Source: Planctomycetota bacterium
Lineage (GTDB): Bacteria > Planctomycetota > Phycisphaerae > UBA1845 > PWPN01
Length of the DNA stretch: 11,030 nt
Direction: 5' to 3'
NCBI GenBank assembly: GCA_016209665.1
Contig: JACQVT010000860.1
Coordinates: forward strand, 1-11,030
Below are positions 5,737-11,030 of this stretch, piece by piece. Under the pieces are notes generated by a model. The model was given only the letters and a program-made list of their open reading frames with translations, searched no databases and had not been told where the DNA came from. The first letter of the stretch is position 1. Every line of letters begins with the position of its first letter. The translations under genes were made by a program, and so were the position numbers.

Positions 5737-6765
5737 ATGGGGTCACCGAGAGACGGAAAGGCAATCTCCATCCGAAACAGTTCAGTCGTGCCCGTCGGCT
5801 GCAGCCCGCCGATGCAGCGGCTGCGGGAGACGGTGGAATCCGTCGCCCGGCGGTCGTGCACGGTGATCATCCGGGGCGAATCGGGCAGCGGCAAAGAGAT
5901 GGTGGCCCGGTACATGCACGCCGGCAGTCCGCGACGCGACGGACCGTTCGTCGCCGTCGATTGCACGACGCTCAAGGACACCTTGTTCGAGTCGCAGCTC
6001 TTCGGCCATCGCAAGGGAGCGTTCACGGGGGCCGACTTCGCCACGCTGGGCTTCATCCGCAGCGCCGACGGTGGCACGTTGGTCCTCGACGAGATCGGCG
6101 AGATGGCCCTGCCCATCCAGGCCAAGCTGCTGCGGTGCATCCAGGACCGGGCGGTCGTGCCGCTGGGCGAGACCGCGCCGGTGTCCGTCGACATCCGCAT
6201 CATCGCCGCCACCCACCGCGACCTGCGGGCGATGGTCCGCCGCGGCGAGTTCCGCGAGGACCTCTATTTCCGGCTCAACGTGGTCCAGATCGTGGTTCCT
6301 CCGCTGCGGGAACGGCGCTCGGACATCGCGCTGCTGGCCCGGCACTTCCTCGACCACTACGCGGCCTTGTACGACGAGCCCGCCAAGACGCTGACCCCCG
6401 ACGCGCTCCGCGCGATCGAGGAGTACGCCTGGCCCGGCAACGTCCGCGAGCTGGCGAACATGATGGAGCAGGTCCACATCCTGGCCGCGGGCGACGAGGT
6501 GATGGTGGACGATCTTCCCGAAGAGCTGCGTCCGGCCGCCGCTCGGGCCGGTCTGCTGGAGCAGTCCGACCGCGAGATTCCGACCCTCGAAGTCTCGGAG
6601 CGCATGCTCATCGCCCGTGCCCTCCAGGTCGCCCGCGGCAACCGGACCCACGCCGCCGAAATCCTCCAGATCGACCGCCGCCGCCTCCGCCGCAAGATCC
6701 GTCTCTACGGCCTGCACGCCCTGCTCAAGCAGCCGGCCACGACCCCCTCGCAGGTCGAGCGGTAG
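5737..6765 (+). CDS. Sigma-54-dependent transcriptional activator (bacterial enhancer-binding protein) without receiver domain
   Basis: This 342-residue protein contains only an AAA+ domain and a Fis-type helix-turn-helix, the PspF-like layout. Key motifs are intact: Walker A GESGSGKE (47-54), the sigma-54 contact loop GAFTGA (94-99), Walker B GGTLVLDEIGEM (112-123), sensor I IIAATHRDL (155-163), the REDLYFRL arginine-finger segment (173-180) and sensor II WPGNVREL (232-239). The HTH covers about 287-327 (GNRTHAAEILQIDRRRLRRKI). It should hydrolyse ATP to open sigma-54 promoters after binding upstream sites. No receiver, GAF or PAS domain exists, so control must come from a partner protein, expression level or the DNA site. 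An in-frame TAA lies near 5679 and no other start codon precedes this ATG. Shine-Dalgarno is weak. Target genes are unknown. Confidence 0.93.
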   Translation: MGSPRDGKAISIRNSSVVPVGCSPPMQRLRETVESVARRSCTVIIRGESGSGKEMVARYMHAGSPRRDGPFVAVDCTTLKDTLFESQLFGHRKGAFTGADFATLGFIRSADGGTLVLDEIGEMALPIQAKLLRCIQDRAVVPLGETAPVSVDIRIIAATHRDLRAMVRRGEFREDLYFRLNVVQIVVPPLRERRSDIALLARHFLDHYAALYDEPAKTLTPDALRAIEEYAWPGNVRELANMMEQVHILAAGDEVMVDDLPEELRPAAARAGLLEQSDREIPTLEVSERMLIARALQVARGNRTHAAEILQIDRRRLRRKIRLYGLHALLKQPATTPSQVER

Positions 6766-7024
6766 CGCAAGGCCGAAGAGGAGATGGCAGCCAGACTGGC
6801 CGGGCAAATCCTGATCAGGGCCGCCACTCGCCCGGCGGGCCAGCCAGTCGACGAATCCGAGATCACCCCTCCATGACTGACCAGTCCCTCCCCGGGGTGG
6901 CGTCGGTGACAGTCCGACCACGAGGCAACAGAGACAACGTCTCGGTTCGCTCCGTTTCCTCGTGTTCCACGTTTGCTGTTTCACTCCGGCATGTGCGGGC
7001 CGGGGGAGCCCGCAGCAGCCCACT

Positions 7025-7046
7025 CGCTGGCGCTCGGGGCTCTGAT
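7025..7046. repeat. REP-like repeat, copy 1
   Basis: TCGCTGGCGCTCGGGGCTCTGA-type sequence; the last 11 bases, GGGGCTCTGAT (7036-7046), are identical in copy 2. Read on the minus strand it gives the peptide PERQRV, which from memory turns up often in spurious planctomycete translations, consistent with a dispersed repeat. Confidence 0.5.
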
Positions 7047-7115
7047 ACACGCCCGTCGACCTCACGCATTCTGCAAAACAATCTTCCCGCCGGTCGTGGA
7101 CTTTGCCCCTTCGGT

Positions 7116-7124
7116 TGGTACACT
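7116..7124 (+). promoter_or_regulatory. Possible extended -10 promoter of the isomerase/epimerase gene
   Basis: TGG-TACACT matches the extended -10 form (TGn before a TATAAT-like box). No good -35 is present, which extended -10 promoters tolerate. Transcription would start near 7131 and give a leader of about 74 nt. Confidence 0.35.
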
Positions 7125-7144
7125 GGTGACAGTCAACTAGTCGC

Positions 7145-7179
7145 CCCGCGCTCGCGCCTGGGGCTCTGATTGGCGCGGG
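7145..7179 (+). other. Stem-loop in the leader of the isomerase/epimerase gene
   Basis: CCCGCGC (7145-7151) pairs perfectly with GCGCGGG (7173-7179) around a 21-base loop, ending about 11 bases before the GAGGG Shine-Dalgarno. The loop contains the second REP-like copy. Confidence 0.45.
7150..7170. repeat. REP-like repeat, copy 2
   Basis: Shares GGGGCTCTGAT (7160-7170) and a GCTCGCG-type left part with the copy at 7025-7046, about 124 bases away in the same orientation. The match is imperfect. Confidence 0.45.
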
Positions 7180-7204
7180 CCTTCCTGTAGCTGAGGGTGT
7201 CATC

Positions 7205-7969
7205 ATGGCCAATCTGATCGCGTGCCGAATCGCGAGCTACGGCAAGTTTCAGGACCGGGGGTGGTCGCACCTGCCGACGGTCGGCATCCGACACGTCGAG
7301 ATTCCGGTGCCCGGCCCCGACGAGATCGGCGACGTGGGCAAGCGCCTCGCCGACCACGGTTTGCTCGCCTCCTCGTTTCAGGGCAACTGCCAGATCACCA
7401 ACCCCGGTCTGCTCGACGACATGCGGACCCAGTTGCGGGCCTGCACGGAGCTGGGGGTCAGGATTCTGTTCCTGAGCGTCAAGGGCGGCGACACGCCCCG
7501 GCCCGAGGTGTGGGCCCGCATGAGGGAGGTGGGCGACCTGGCCGCCGCCGCCGGCGTCACCGTCGTCATGGAGACGCACCCCGACCTGATCAGCAACGGC
7601 GACGTGGGCCGTCAGACCATCGAGGCCATCAACCACCCCAGCGTGCGGATCAATTACGACACCGCCAACGTGTACTACTACAACCAGAACGTCGACGCGG
7701 TGGGTGAACTCAAGAAGCTGATCGAATACGTCGTCGCCGTGCACCTCAAGGAGACCAACGGCGGCTACCAGACGTGGCATTTCCCGGCCCTGGGCCAGGG
7801 GGTGGTCGACTTCCCCGAGGTCTTCCGCCTGCTCAACGCCCGCGGGTTCACCGGGCCGTTCACGATGGAACTCGAGGGCATCAAGGGCATCGAGTGGGAC
7901 GAGGCCGGCCAAGTCCAGTGCGTCGAGGACTCCGTCGCCTATCTCCGCCGCATCGGCGCCCTGACCTGA
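7205..7969 (+). CDS. Sugar phosphate isomerase/epimerase family protein (xylose isomerase-like TIM barrel)
   Basis: A 254-residue cytoplasmic protein of the AP endonuclease 2/IolE-like TIM-barrel family, whose members isomerise, epimerise or dehydrate sugars and inositol derivatives with a divalent metal. Candidate metal ligands fall at strand ends in family order: Glu123 (VVMETHPD), Asp152 (RINYDTANV), His180 (VVAVHLKE) and Glu222 or Glu224 (FTMELEG). GQGVVDFPEVFRLL near 198-211 and the WHFPALG segment are typical of the late barrel. GAGGG lies about eight bases before the ATG. No signal peptide is present. It lies between the activator gene and a convergent gene remnant; the exact substrate cannot be read from the sequence. 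A role in handling sugars released by the nearby secreted hydrolases is inference. Confidence 0.9.
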   Translation: MANLIACRIASYGKFQDRGWSHLPTVGIRHVEIPVPGPDEIGDVGKRLADHGLLASSFQGNCQITNPGLLDDMRTQLRACTELGVRILFLSVKGGDTPRPEVWARMREVGDLAAAAGVTVVMETHPDLISNGDVGRQTIEAINHPSVRINYDTANVYYYNQNVDAVGELKKLIEYVVAVHLKETNGGYQTWHFPALGQGVVDFPEVFRLLNARGFTGPFTMELEGIKGIEWDEAGQVQCVEDSVAYLRRIGALT

Positions 7970-7994
7970 CCGCTCCTCGCGTCCGCCAGAACCA

Positions 7995-8024
7995 CAGGGC
8001 AGGTCTGCGCTGCCCTCTGCCCTG
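7995..8024. terminator. Hairpin after the isomerase/epimerase gene
   Basis: AGGGCAG (7996-8002) can pair with either of two tandem CTGCCCT copies (8010-8016 or 8017-8023); the second pairing extends to 8 bp with C7995/G8024. It lies between convergent reading frames and 26 bases after the stop. No T-run is present. Confidence 0.45.
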
Positions 8025-8043
8025 CCTGCGTCGAGGGGCGAAT

Positions 8044-8280
8044 TCAGTCGAGACTGCTCGGGCCGCCGTACTCGGTCTTGATGAATCGGGTGGGGCCTTC
8101 CTCGGGCACGACCGCGATGTAGATGTCCTGATAGCGTTCGGGGGCCCGGCCGGTGCCGCCCAGCCGACGGTACATCTCGTCGTTGATGCTGGTGGTGGTG
8201 CCGAAAACCGAGCCCATGTTGCCGCAGAACAGGACGGTCTCGCCGAAGTGCTCGGTGAGGATCTCCTGCACGAGTTCATC
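8044..8280 (-). pseudogene. C-terminal fragment of an unrecognised protein
   Basis: The last ~79 codons of a minus-strand frame look genuinely coding: third positions are mostly G/C and the peptide is ordered (DELVQEILTEHFGETVLFC, then MGSVFGTTTSINDEMYRRLGG and DIYIAVVPEEGPTRFIKTEYGG). Beyond about 8280 the same frame turns into Arg/Ser/Ala-rich noise, and there the opposite strand encodes a dockerin tail. No credible start codon with a ribosome binding site exists near the break. I infer a gene cut off at its 5' side. I do not recognise the family; a short intact gene starting at the GTG codon near 8265 is the alternative. Confidence 0.5.
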
Positions 8281-8454
8281 GACGTGGATCAGGCAGACTT
8301 CGGCATCATGCAGGCATGTTTCTCGGGACACGGCTCGCCCTATCCCGCCGGCTGCTCGTATCAGGACTTCGATGGAGACTCCGACGTGGACGGCGCGGAC
8401 CTCGCCCTGTTCGAGGGATGCCTGGGCGGACCCGACCACCCGCCTGGATGCTGA
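8281..8454 (+). pseudogene. Dockerin-like C-terminal fragment of a surface or extracellular protein
   Basis: The last ~57 codons read DVDQADFGIMQACFSGHGSPYPAGCSYQDFDGDSDVDGADLALFEGCLGG and end PGC before TGA (shown here only to identify the motif; key parts are DVDQADFG, CFSGHG and the calcium loop DFDGDSDVDGAD). This two-repeat, Cys-containing type I dockerin-like form is frequent at the C-terminus of planctomycete secreted proteins. The first repeat is incomplete, and upstream sequence in this frame is the shadow of the minus-strand fragment, so the body of the gene is missing. Confidence 0.65.
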
Positions 8455-8538
8455 ATGGCTATCCCACGGAATCTCCGCAGACCTCGCAGATTCCCGAAGT
8501 CCGCACTGTCCTTCCGCGCGTCGCCGCGGCCTTGGGTT

Positions 8539-8553
8539 GCGGGCGCAGCCCGC
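8539..8553. terminator. Short GC hairpin downstream of the DUF1080-DUF2961 gene
   Basis: GCGGGC (8539-8544), loop GCA, GCCCGC (8548-8553), flanked by two CCGCGG sites near 8524 and 8573 that could form an outer stem. It lies 27 bases after the stop of the minus-strand gene and also after the dockerin fragment. No T-run. Confidence 0.35.
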
Positions 8554-8579
8554 GCCGTGTTCTCGGCGTGATCCGCGGT

Positions 8580-10553
8580 TCACCTCGGCTGGATCAGTTC
8601 CGGCGTGGACCCGGCGGACTGGACGGGCCGGGCGTACCAGTAGGCGGTGCTGGACCAGATGGGGTGGTCGCGCTGGATGATCGTGTTGCCCATCATCCCG
8701 AAGCCGTCCGCGCCCATGGTTTCCTCGGCCACTCGGATGTTGCGGCGGAATTGGAAGGCATCATTGAGATGAAAGGAGTACACGGCCACCTCGCCGGGGC
8801 GGGTCTTGATGAAGCCCGAGACCGCCTTGCGATCGAAGCTGCACCACCCGGAATTGAAGTATTCCTCGCTGCCCGTGCCGTGGTAGCTTGGGGGCCAGCC
8901 GTCCTCATCCGTCCAGATCAGCCAGTCACCCTCGCCCCACCAGTCTCGATGAGGCCATTGCAGGTGAAGCAGCACCCCGACGTACTTGCCGGGACCTTCC
9001 CGCTCGAGCACCAGGTGAGCGGGGACGTTCTGCGGGCCGAACTTGGGCGCGTCGGGCTGGGCGGCGCGGCGTTCGTTCCAGGTCGCATGGAGGCGGCCCC
9101 AGTTGGCCGGCACTCCGTCGGCCGCTGAGGCGGCCTGGACGTCGAGGTTGAGCCGGATCTTGTGGGCCCGCTGACCGGAGCGGTTCTCGAACCGCAGCAC
9201 CGCGCCGTCCGCGAACGGCATCGGGAAGCAGGAATACGCTTCCGACGGCGTTACGCCCAGCAGCAGCGAATTGAAGTGGATCTCGTTGCCCCAGGCAGGG
9301 GCATTCGGGTTGACAAGCTGCACGCGGCAATGTCCGGCAAAGGGGATCGGAAACAGGATGCCCGGATACGTCTTGTGAAAGACCAGGGGATACGGAAACG
9401 GGCCGTTGCGGTCGTCGAACAAACGGTCCACCGGCATGTCAAAGACCGGTCGTTCGTGGTGGTCGAGGATGATCTGGATGTGCGAGTCGCCGGGGCCCGG
9501 CTTTTGGAAGAAGTCCTTTTCCGTGCCGAGCACGCCGGTGAAGATGCGGTGGATGCAGCCCGGGCCGTCGACGTCCAGCAGGACGTTTCGGCCGTTCTCC
9601 ACCCGCTTGAAGTCCCAGCCGTCGAGATTGCCGCCCGAGCGATCCCAGGTGCTCGACATGGCTGTGTGGGAGTCTTCCAACTCGGGCAGATGGTCCAGCG
9701 TCCGTAATCGCCGGAGGAAAAAGGTCAGGTCCCTCATCGGCCGCTCGGGCGCGGTCCGCGGGCCTGCACCCACCCGGCTCGGCGGCTCGGCGGCTTCCAA
9801 AGTCTTGATCCGGATGTCGCGCCAGCGGATCGTCCCCTGCCGGCCCGCGTGCACTTGCAGAGCGAAGAAGCCCTCGGGTGTGAAGGCCTGGGCGTCGTTA
9901 TCCGTATAGTCCGCACATGCGATGCCGTTGACCCAGGTTTGCAGACGGCGGCCGCGGGCCTGGATGATGAAAGTGTTCCACCCGTCGTGGCGAAACGCCT
10001 CCCGGGCACGGGCGTTCGCGTCGCCCTTCAGATCGTTGAGCCAGCCGCGTCTCGCCTCGTCGTAGATCCCGCCCGACCACCGCCGCTCCTGCCCCTGATC
10101 GATTTCGCACTGATAGCCGTACACGCGGCCGTCGCCGTCCCGCTGGTTCGAGCGGAACTGGATGCCGGAATTCCCCGGCACGTCGAAGCGGACTTCGGCG
10201 GTGAAAATGAAATCGCGGTACGTCCGCTGCGTGCGCAGAAAGCTGTTGAGCTTCGAGCCGGGATCGCAGACGCCGACGATGGACCCGTCCTCGACATGGT
10301 ATTTCGCAGTGCCGTTCACGCTCCGCCAGCCATCGAGCGTCTGGCCGTCAAAGAGCGGTACGAATCCATCCGCCTGGATGTCGGGCGCCGGCTCCTTCTG
10401 TAAGTTCTCGCCCGCCGGCCGCGAAATGGCCGAGCCGCCGTCGCGGGCGGGCGCCGTTGAAGGTTGGGCCCCCACCAAGACGGGGCGGACGAAACACAAC
10501 GCGGCCACGAGCGCGAGAGGAATGCGAGGTCGCGGACTTCTCTTCATGGTCAT
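8580..10553 (-). CDS. Secreted two-domain protein: DUF1080 (3-keto-disaccharide hydrolase-like) fused to DUF2961 (GH172)
   Basis: The product is 657 residues. A signal peptide (KRSPRPR, then IPLALVAALCFVRPVLV, with a likely cut near Ala29) exports it. Residues 63-252 form a DUF1080 concanavalin-like domain with its hallmarks FVPLFDGQTLDGW (64-76), GNSGIQFRS (127-135), GYQCEID and a C-terminal WRDIRIKTL (244-252). DUF1080 proteins bind or cleave glycosides, some after 3-keto oxidation. After a Pro/Ala linker, residues 275-645 form DUF2961, with WWGEGD (Glu541) and GTGSEEYF (Glu563) placed where GH172 furanosidases carry their two catalytic glutamates. A GAGGAGG motif lies 4 bases before the ATG at 10553 and 10 before a second ATG at 10547, so either may be used. 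The gene is monocistronic here and divergent from a lipoprotein gene. Substrate is not predictable. Confidence 0.92.
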   Translation of the reverse strand: MTMKRSPRPRIPLALVAALCFVRPVLVGAQPSTAPARDGGSAISRPAGENLQKEPAPDIQADGFVPLFDGQTLDGWRSVNGTAKYHVEDGSIVGVCDPGSKLNSFLRTQRTYRDFIFTAEVRFDVPGNSGIQFRSNQRDGDGRVYGYQCEIDQGQERRWSGGIYDEARRGWLNDLKGDANARAREAFRHDGWNTFIIQARGRRLQTWVNGIACADYTDNDAQAFTPEGFFALQVHAGRQGTIRWRDIRIKTLEAAEPPSRVGAGPRTAPERPMRDLTFFLRRLRTLDHLPELEDSHTAMSSTWDRSGGNLDGWDFKRVENGRNVLLDVDGPGCIHRIFTGVLGTEKDFFQKPGPGDSHIQIILDHHERPVFDMPVDRLFDDRNGPFPYPLVFHKTYPGILFPIPFAGHCRVQLVNPNAPAWGNEIHFNSLLLGVTPSEAYSCFPMPFADGAVLRFENRSGQRAHKIRLNLDVQAASAADGVPANWGRLHATWNERRAAQPDAPKFGPQNVPAHLVLEREGPGKYVGVLLHLQWPHRDWWGEGDWLIWTDEDGWPPSYHGTGSEEYFNSGWCSFDRKAVSGFIKTRPGEVAVYSFHLNDAFQFRRNIRVAEETMGADGFGMMGNTIIQRDHPIWSSTAYWYARPVQSAGSTPELIQPR

Positions 10554-10667
10554 GGATCCTCCTCACCGCGGCGGAGCCGACATGGTGCCTCTTTGGGCGT
10601 TCCTTCCGGACGGTTGTCGTCCGCGATGCTAACGAGATGTTTTGCCGCCGTCCATAAACTCTCGATC

Positions 10668-10746
10668 CCTTGACCGGTCGTCATCATTTGCGTTTGACGA
10701 CGCCGCTCGCAAGCTAATCCCTTCATATTCGTCATTCCTTGACCGG
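10668..10746. repeat. Direct repeat CCTTGACCGG, two copies 69 bp apart
   Basis: Identical 10-mers at 10668-10677 and 10737-10746, each followed by T/C-C. They may be paired binding sites for a regulator of the divergent genes, or chance. Confidence 0.3.
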
Positions 10747-10831
10747 CCCAAGCTCCGGCTTGTCTCACGGACGAGCGAGCCCTAAGATCCCGTCGGCGGC
10801 GAACGCGAAACCGTCACCGGGGGCACTGAGA

Positions 10832-10896
10832 GTGCATCCTGAAACCCGTGTGGGACCGGCTTCCAGCCGGCCGGTCTTCAGGGTTTCAGGATGCAC
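10832..10896. repeat. 65-bp inverted-repeat element with perfect 16-bp ends
   Basis: The 16 bases 10832-10847 (GTGCATCCTGAAACCC) are exactly complementary to 10881-10896. The 33-base centre holds a second hairpin, GACCGGC (10854-10860) with GCCGGTC (10870-10876). It ends 9 bases before the AAAGGAG of the next gene. A terminator is unlikely since no plus-strand gene precedes it. It looks like a small mobile or REP-type repeat, or a 5' leader structure. Confidence 0.8.
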
Positions 10897-10919
10897 AGTT
10901 AACAGAAAGGAGAACGCAC

Positions 10920-11030
10920 ATGTCTCGACGGAAGGAATGGCCGTGGCTGGTGGTGGCGTTGATGGGCGGGCTGACGACGGGCTGCATGCCGAAGATGACG
11001 CTGGAGCAGATGAAGGCCCAAATGCCGAAG
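10920..11030 (+). CDS. Lipoprotein-like protein (partial, 3' end beyond the window)
   Basis: Thirty-seven codons are visible. Residues 1-22 form a lipoprotein-type signal: positive start MSRRKE, hydrophobic WPWLVVALMGGL, then LTTGC with Cys22 as the likely lipidated residue (Thr rather than Leu at -3, a slightly atypical lipobox). The mature part begins MPKMTLEQMKAQMPK. A similar opening occurs, from memory, in some DUF1579-type proteins, but too little is visible to assign a family. AAAGGAG (10906-10912) lies seven bases before the ATG. The gene is preceded closely by the 65-bp inverted repeat and faces away from the DUF1080-DUF2961 gene. Confidence 0.75.
   Translation, partial: MSRRKEWPWLVVALMGGLTTGCMPKMTLEQMKAQMPK

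Larger units (their letters stand above)
6766..7204. other. 439-bp intergenic region with repeats and a probable promoter
   Basis: No supported gene is present. It holds a perfect 10-bp palindrome CCTGATCAGG (6810-6819), two copies of a REP-like sequence (7025-7046 and 7150-7170), an extended -10 promoter-like box (7116-7124) and a leader stem-loop (7145-7179). Open frames through this stretch read low-complexity, repeat-like peptides. Confidence 0.55.
10554..10919. other. 366-bp divergent intergenic region
   Basis: The region separates the DUF1080-DUF2961 gene from the lipoprotein gene and holds both promoters, which I cannot place with confidence. TTGACG at 10694-10699 resembles a -35, but the nearest TAATCC is only 15 bases on. 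It also holds a direct repeat (10668-10746) and a large inverted repeat (10832-10896). No supported gene is present. Confidence 0.45.

Noticed and set aside
6863..7123. 86-codon minus-strand frame in the intergenic gap
   Set aside because: Reads repeat-like sequence (EHEETERTETLSLL, SEPRAPASG) and has no ribosome binding site; best explained by dispersed repeats.
7113..7135. Possible sigma-54 (-24/-12) promoter before the isomerase gene
   Set aside because: The GG at 7117-7118 has AC rather than GC ten bases downstream, so the -12 element is missing; an extended -10 box fits better.
5598..7212. Long open frames on both strands over the sigma-54 activator (523 codons plus, 476 codons minus)
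   Set aside because: Out-of-frame or antisense to a gene with every AAA+ motif; the peptides are Arg/Pro/Gly-rich or Val/Asp-rich shadow sequence.
7774..8280. 5' part of the plus-strand frame leading into the dockerin tail
   Set aside because: It is the shadow of the isomerase gene and of the minus-strand fragment; only the part from about 8281 has family features.
8281..8583. 5' half of the minus-strand frame ending at 8044, as part of an intact 179-residue protein
   Set aside because: This part is antisense to the dockerin fragment and intergenic DNA and reads as Arg/Ser/Ala-rich noise; only the 3' part looks coding.
10550..10768. 72-codon minus-strand frame upstream of the DUF1080-DUF2961 gene
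   Set aside because: Overlaps that gene's ribosome binding site and start; no conserved features seen; likely promoter and leader region.
1..11030. tRNA, rRNA, CRISPR arrays, integrases or transposases
   Set aside because: No cloverleaf with a TTCRA arm, no regularly spaced repeats and no DDE or tyrosine recombinase motifs were seen on either strand.

Overview
The window is GC-rich, with strong G/C preference at third codon positions in the real genes. It looks like chromosomal DNA of a Planctomycetota bacterium. The family mix supports this: a secreted GH123-like (DUF4091) protein, a DUF1080-DUF2961 (GH172) protein, a dockerin-like fragment of the type common at the C-termini of planctomycete surface proteins, a PilT ATPase, and many short palindromic repeats. 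The phylum is inferred from family content and was not tested by any search.

Left part (1-1802, minus strand): a partial pilT-like twitching ATPase lies downstream of a complete hisF. A 69-bp three-armed palindrome sits between them. A good promoter (TTGAAT, 16 bp, TACAAT) lies upstream of hisF. A possible small ORF diverges from this promoter. It is followed by about 250 bp without a convincing gene that contains a hairpin cluster.

Toxin-antitoxin-like cassette (2258-3295, minus strand): an AF2212/VapB-like antitoxin candidate, a PIN-domain nuclease with all four acidic residues, and a YgiT-type zinc-finger protein. The reading frames overlap, which suggests one translationally coupled operon. 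A perfect TATAAT box and an 18-bp near-palindrome precede it. The third gene and the 49-residue tail on the PIN protein are unusual.

Central part (3604-7969, plus strand): a secreted GH123-like glycoside hydrolase, a sigma-54 enhancer-binding protein with no receiver domain, and a sugar phosphate isomerase/epimerase-type TIM barrel. The gaps between them hold palindromes and REP-like repeats and are too long for one tight operon.

Right part (7970-11030): a hairpin follows the isomerase. Next come two truncated gene fragments whose upstream ends meet at about position 8280. One is the tail of an unrecognised minus-strand protein; the other is a plus-strand dockerin tail. A large secreted two-domain protein follows on the minus strand (DUF1080 plus DUF2961). 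It is divergent from a lipoprotein-like gene that runs off the right edge. A 65-bp element with perfect 16-bp inverted ends lies just before the lipoprotein ribosome binding site.

The GH123-like, DUF1080/DUF2961 and isomerase genes fit polysaccharide or glycoside breakdown outside the cytoplasm followed by sugar processing inside it. The enhancer-binding protein could control such genes, but no sigma-54 promoter was found in the gaps examined. I see no tRNA, rRNA, CRISPR array or intact transposase.
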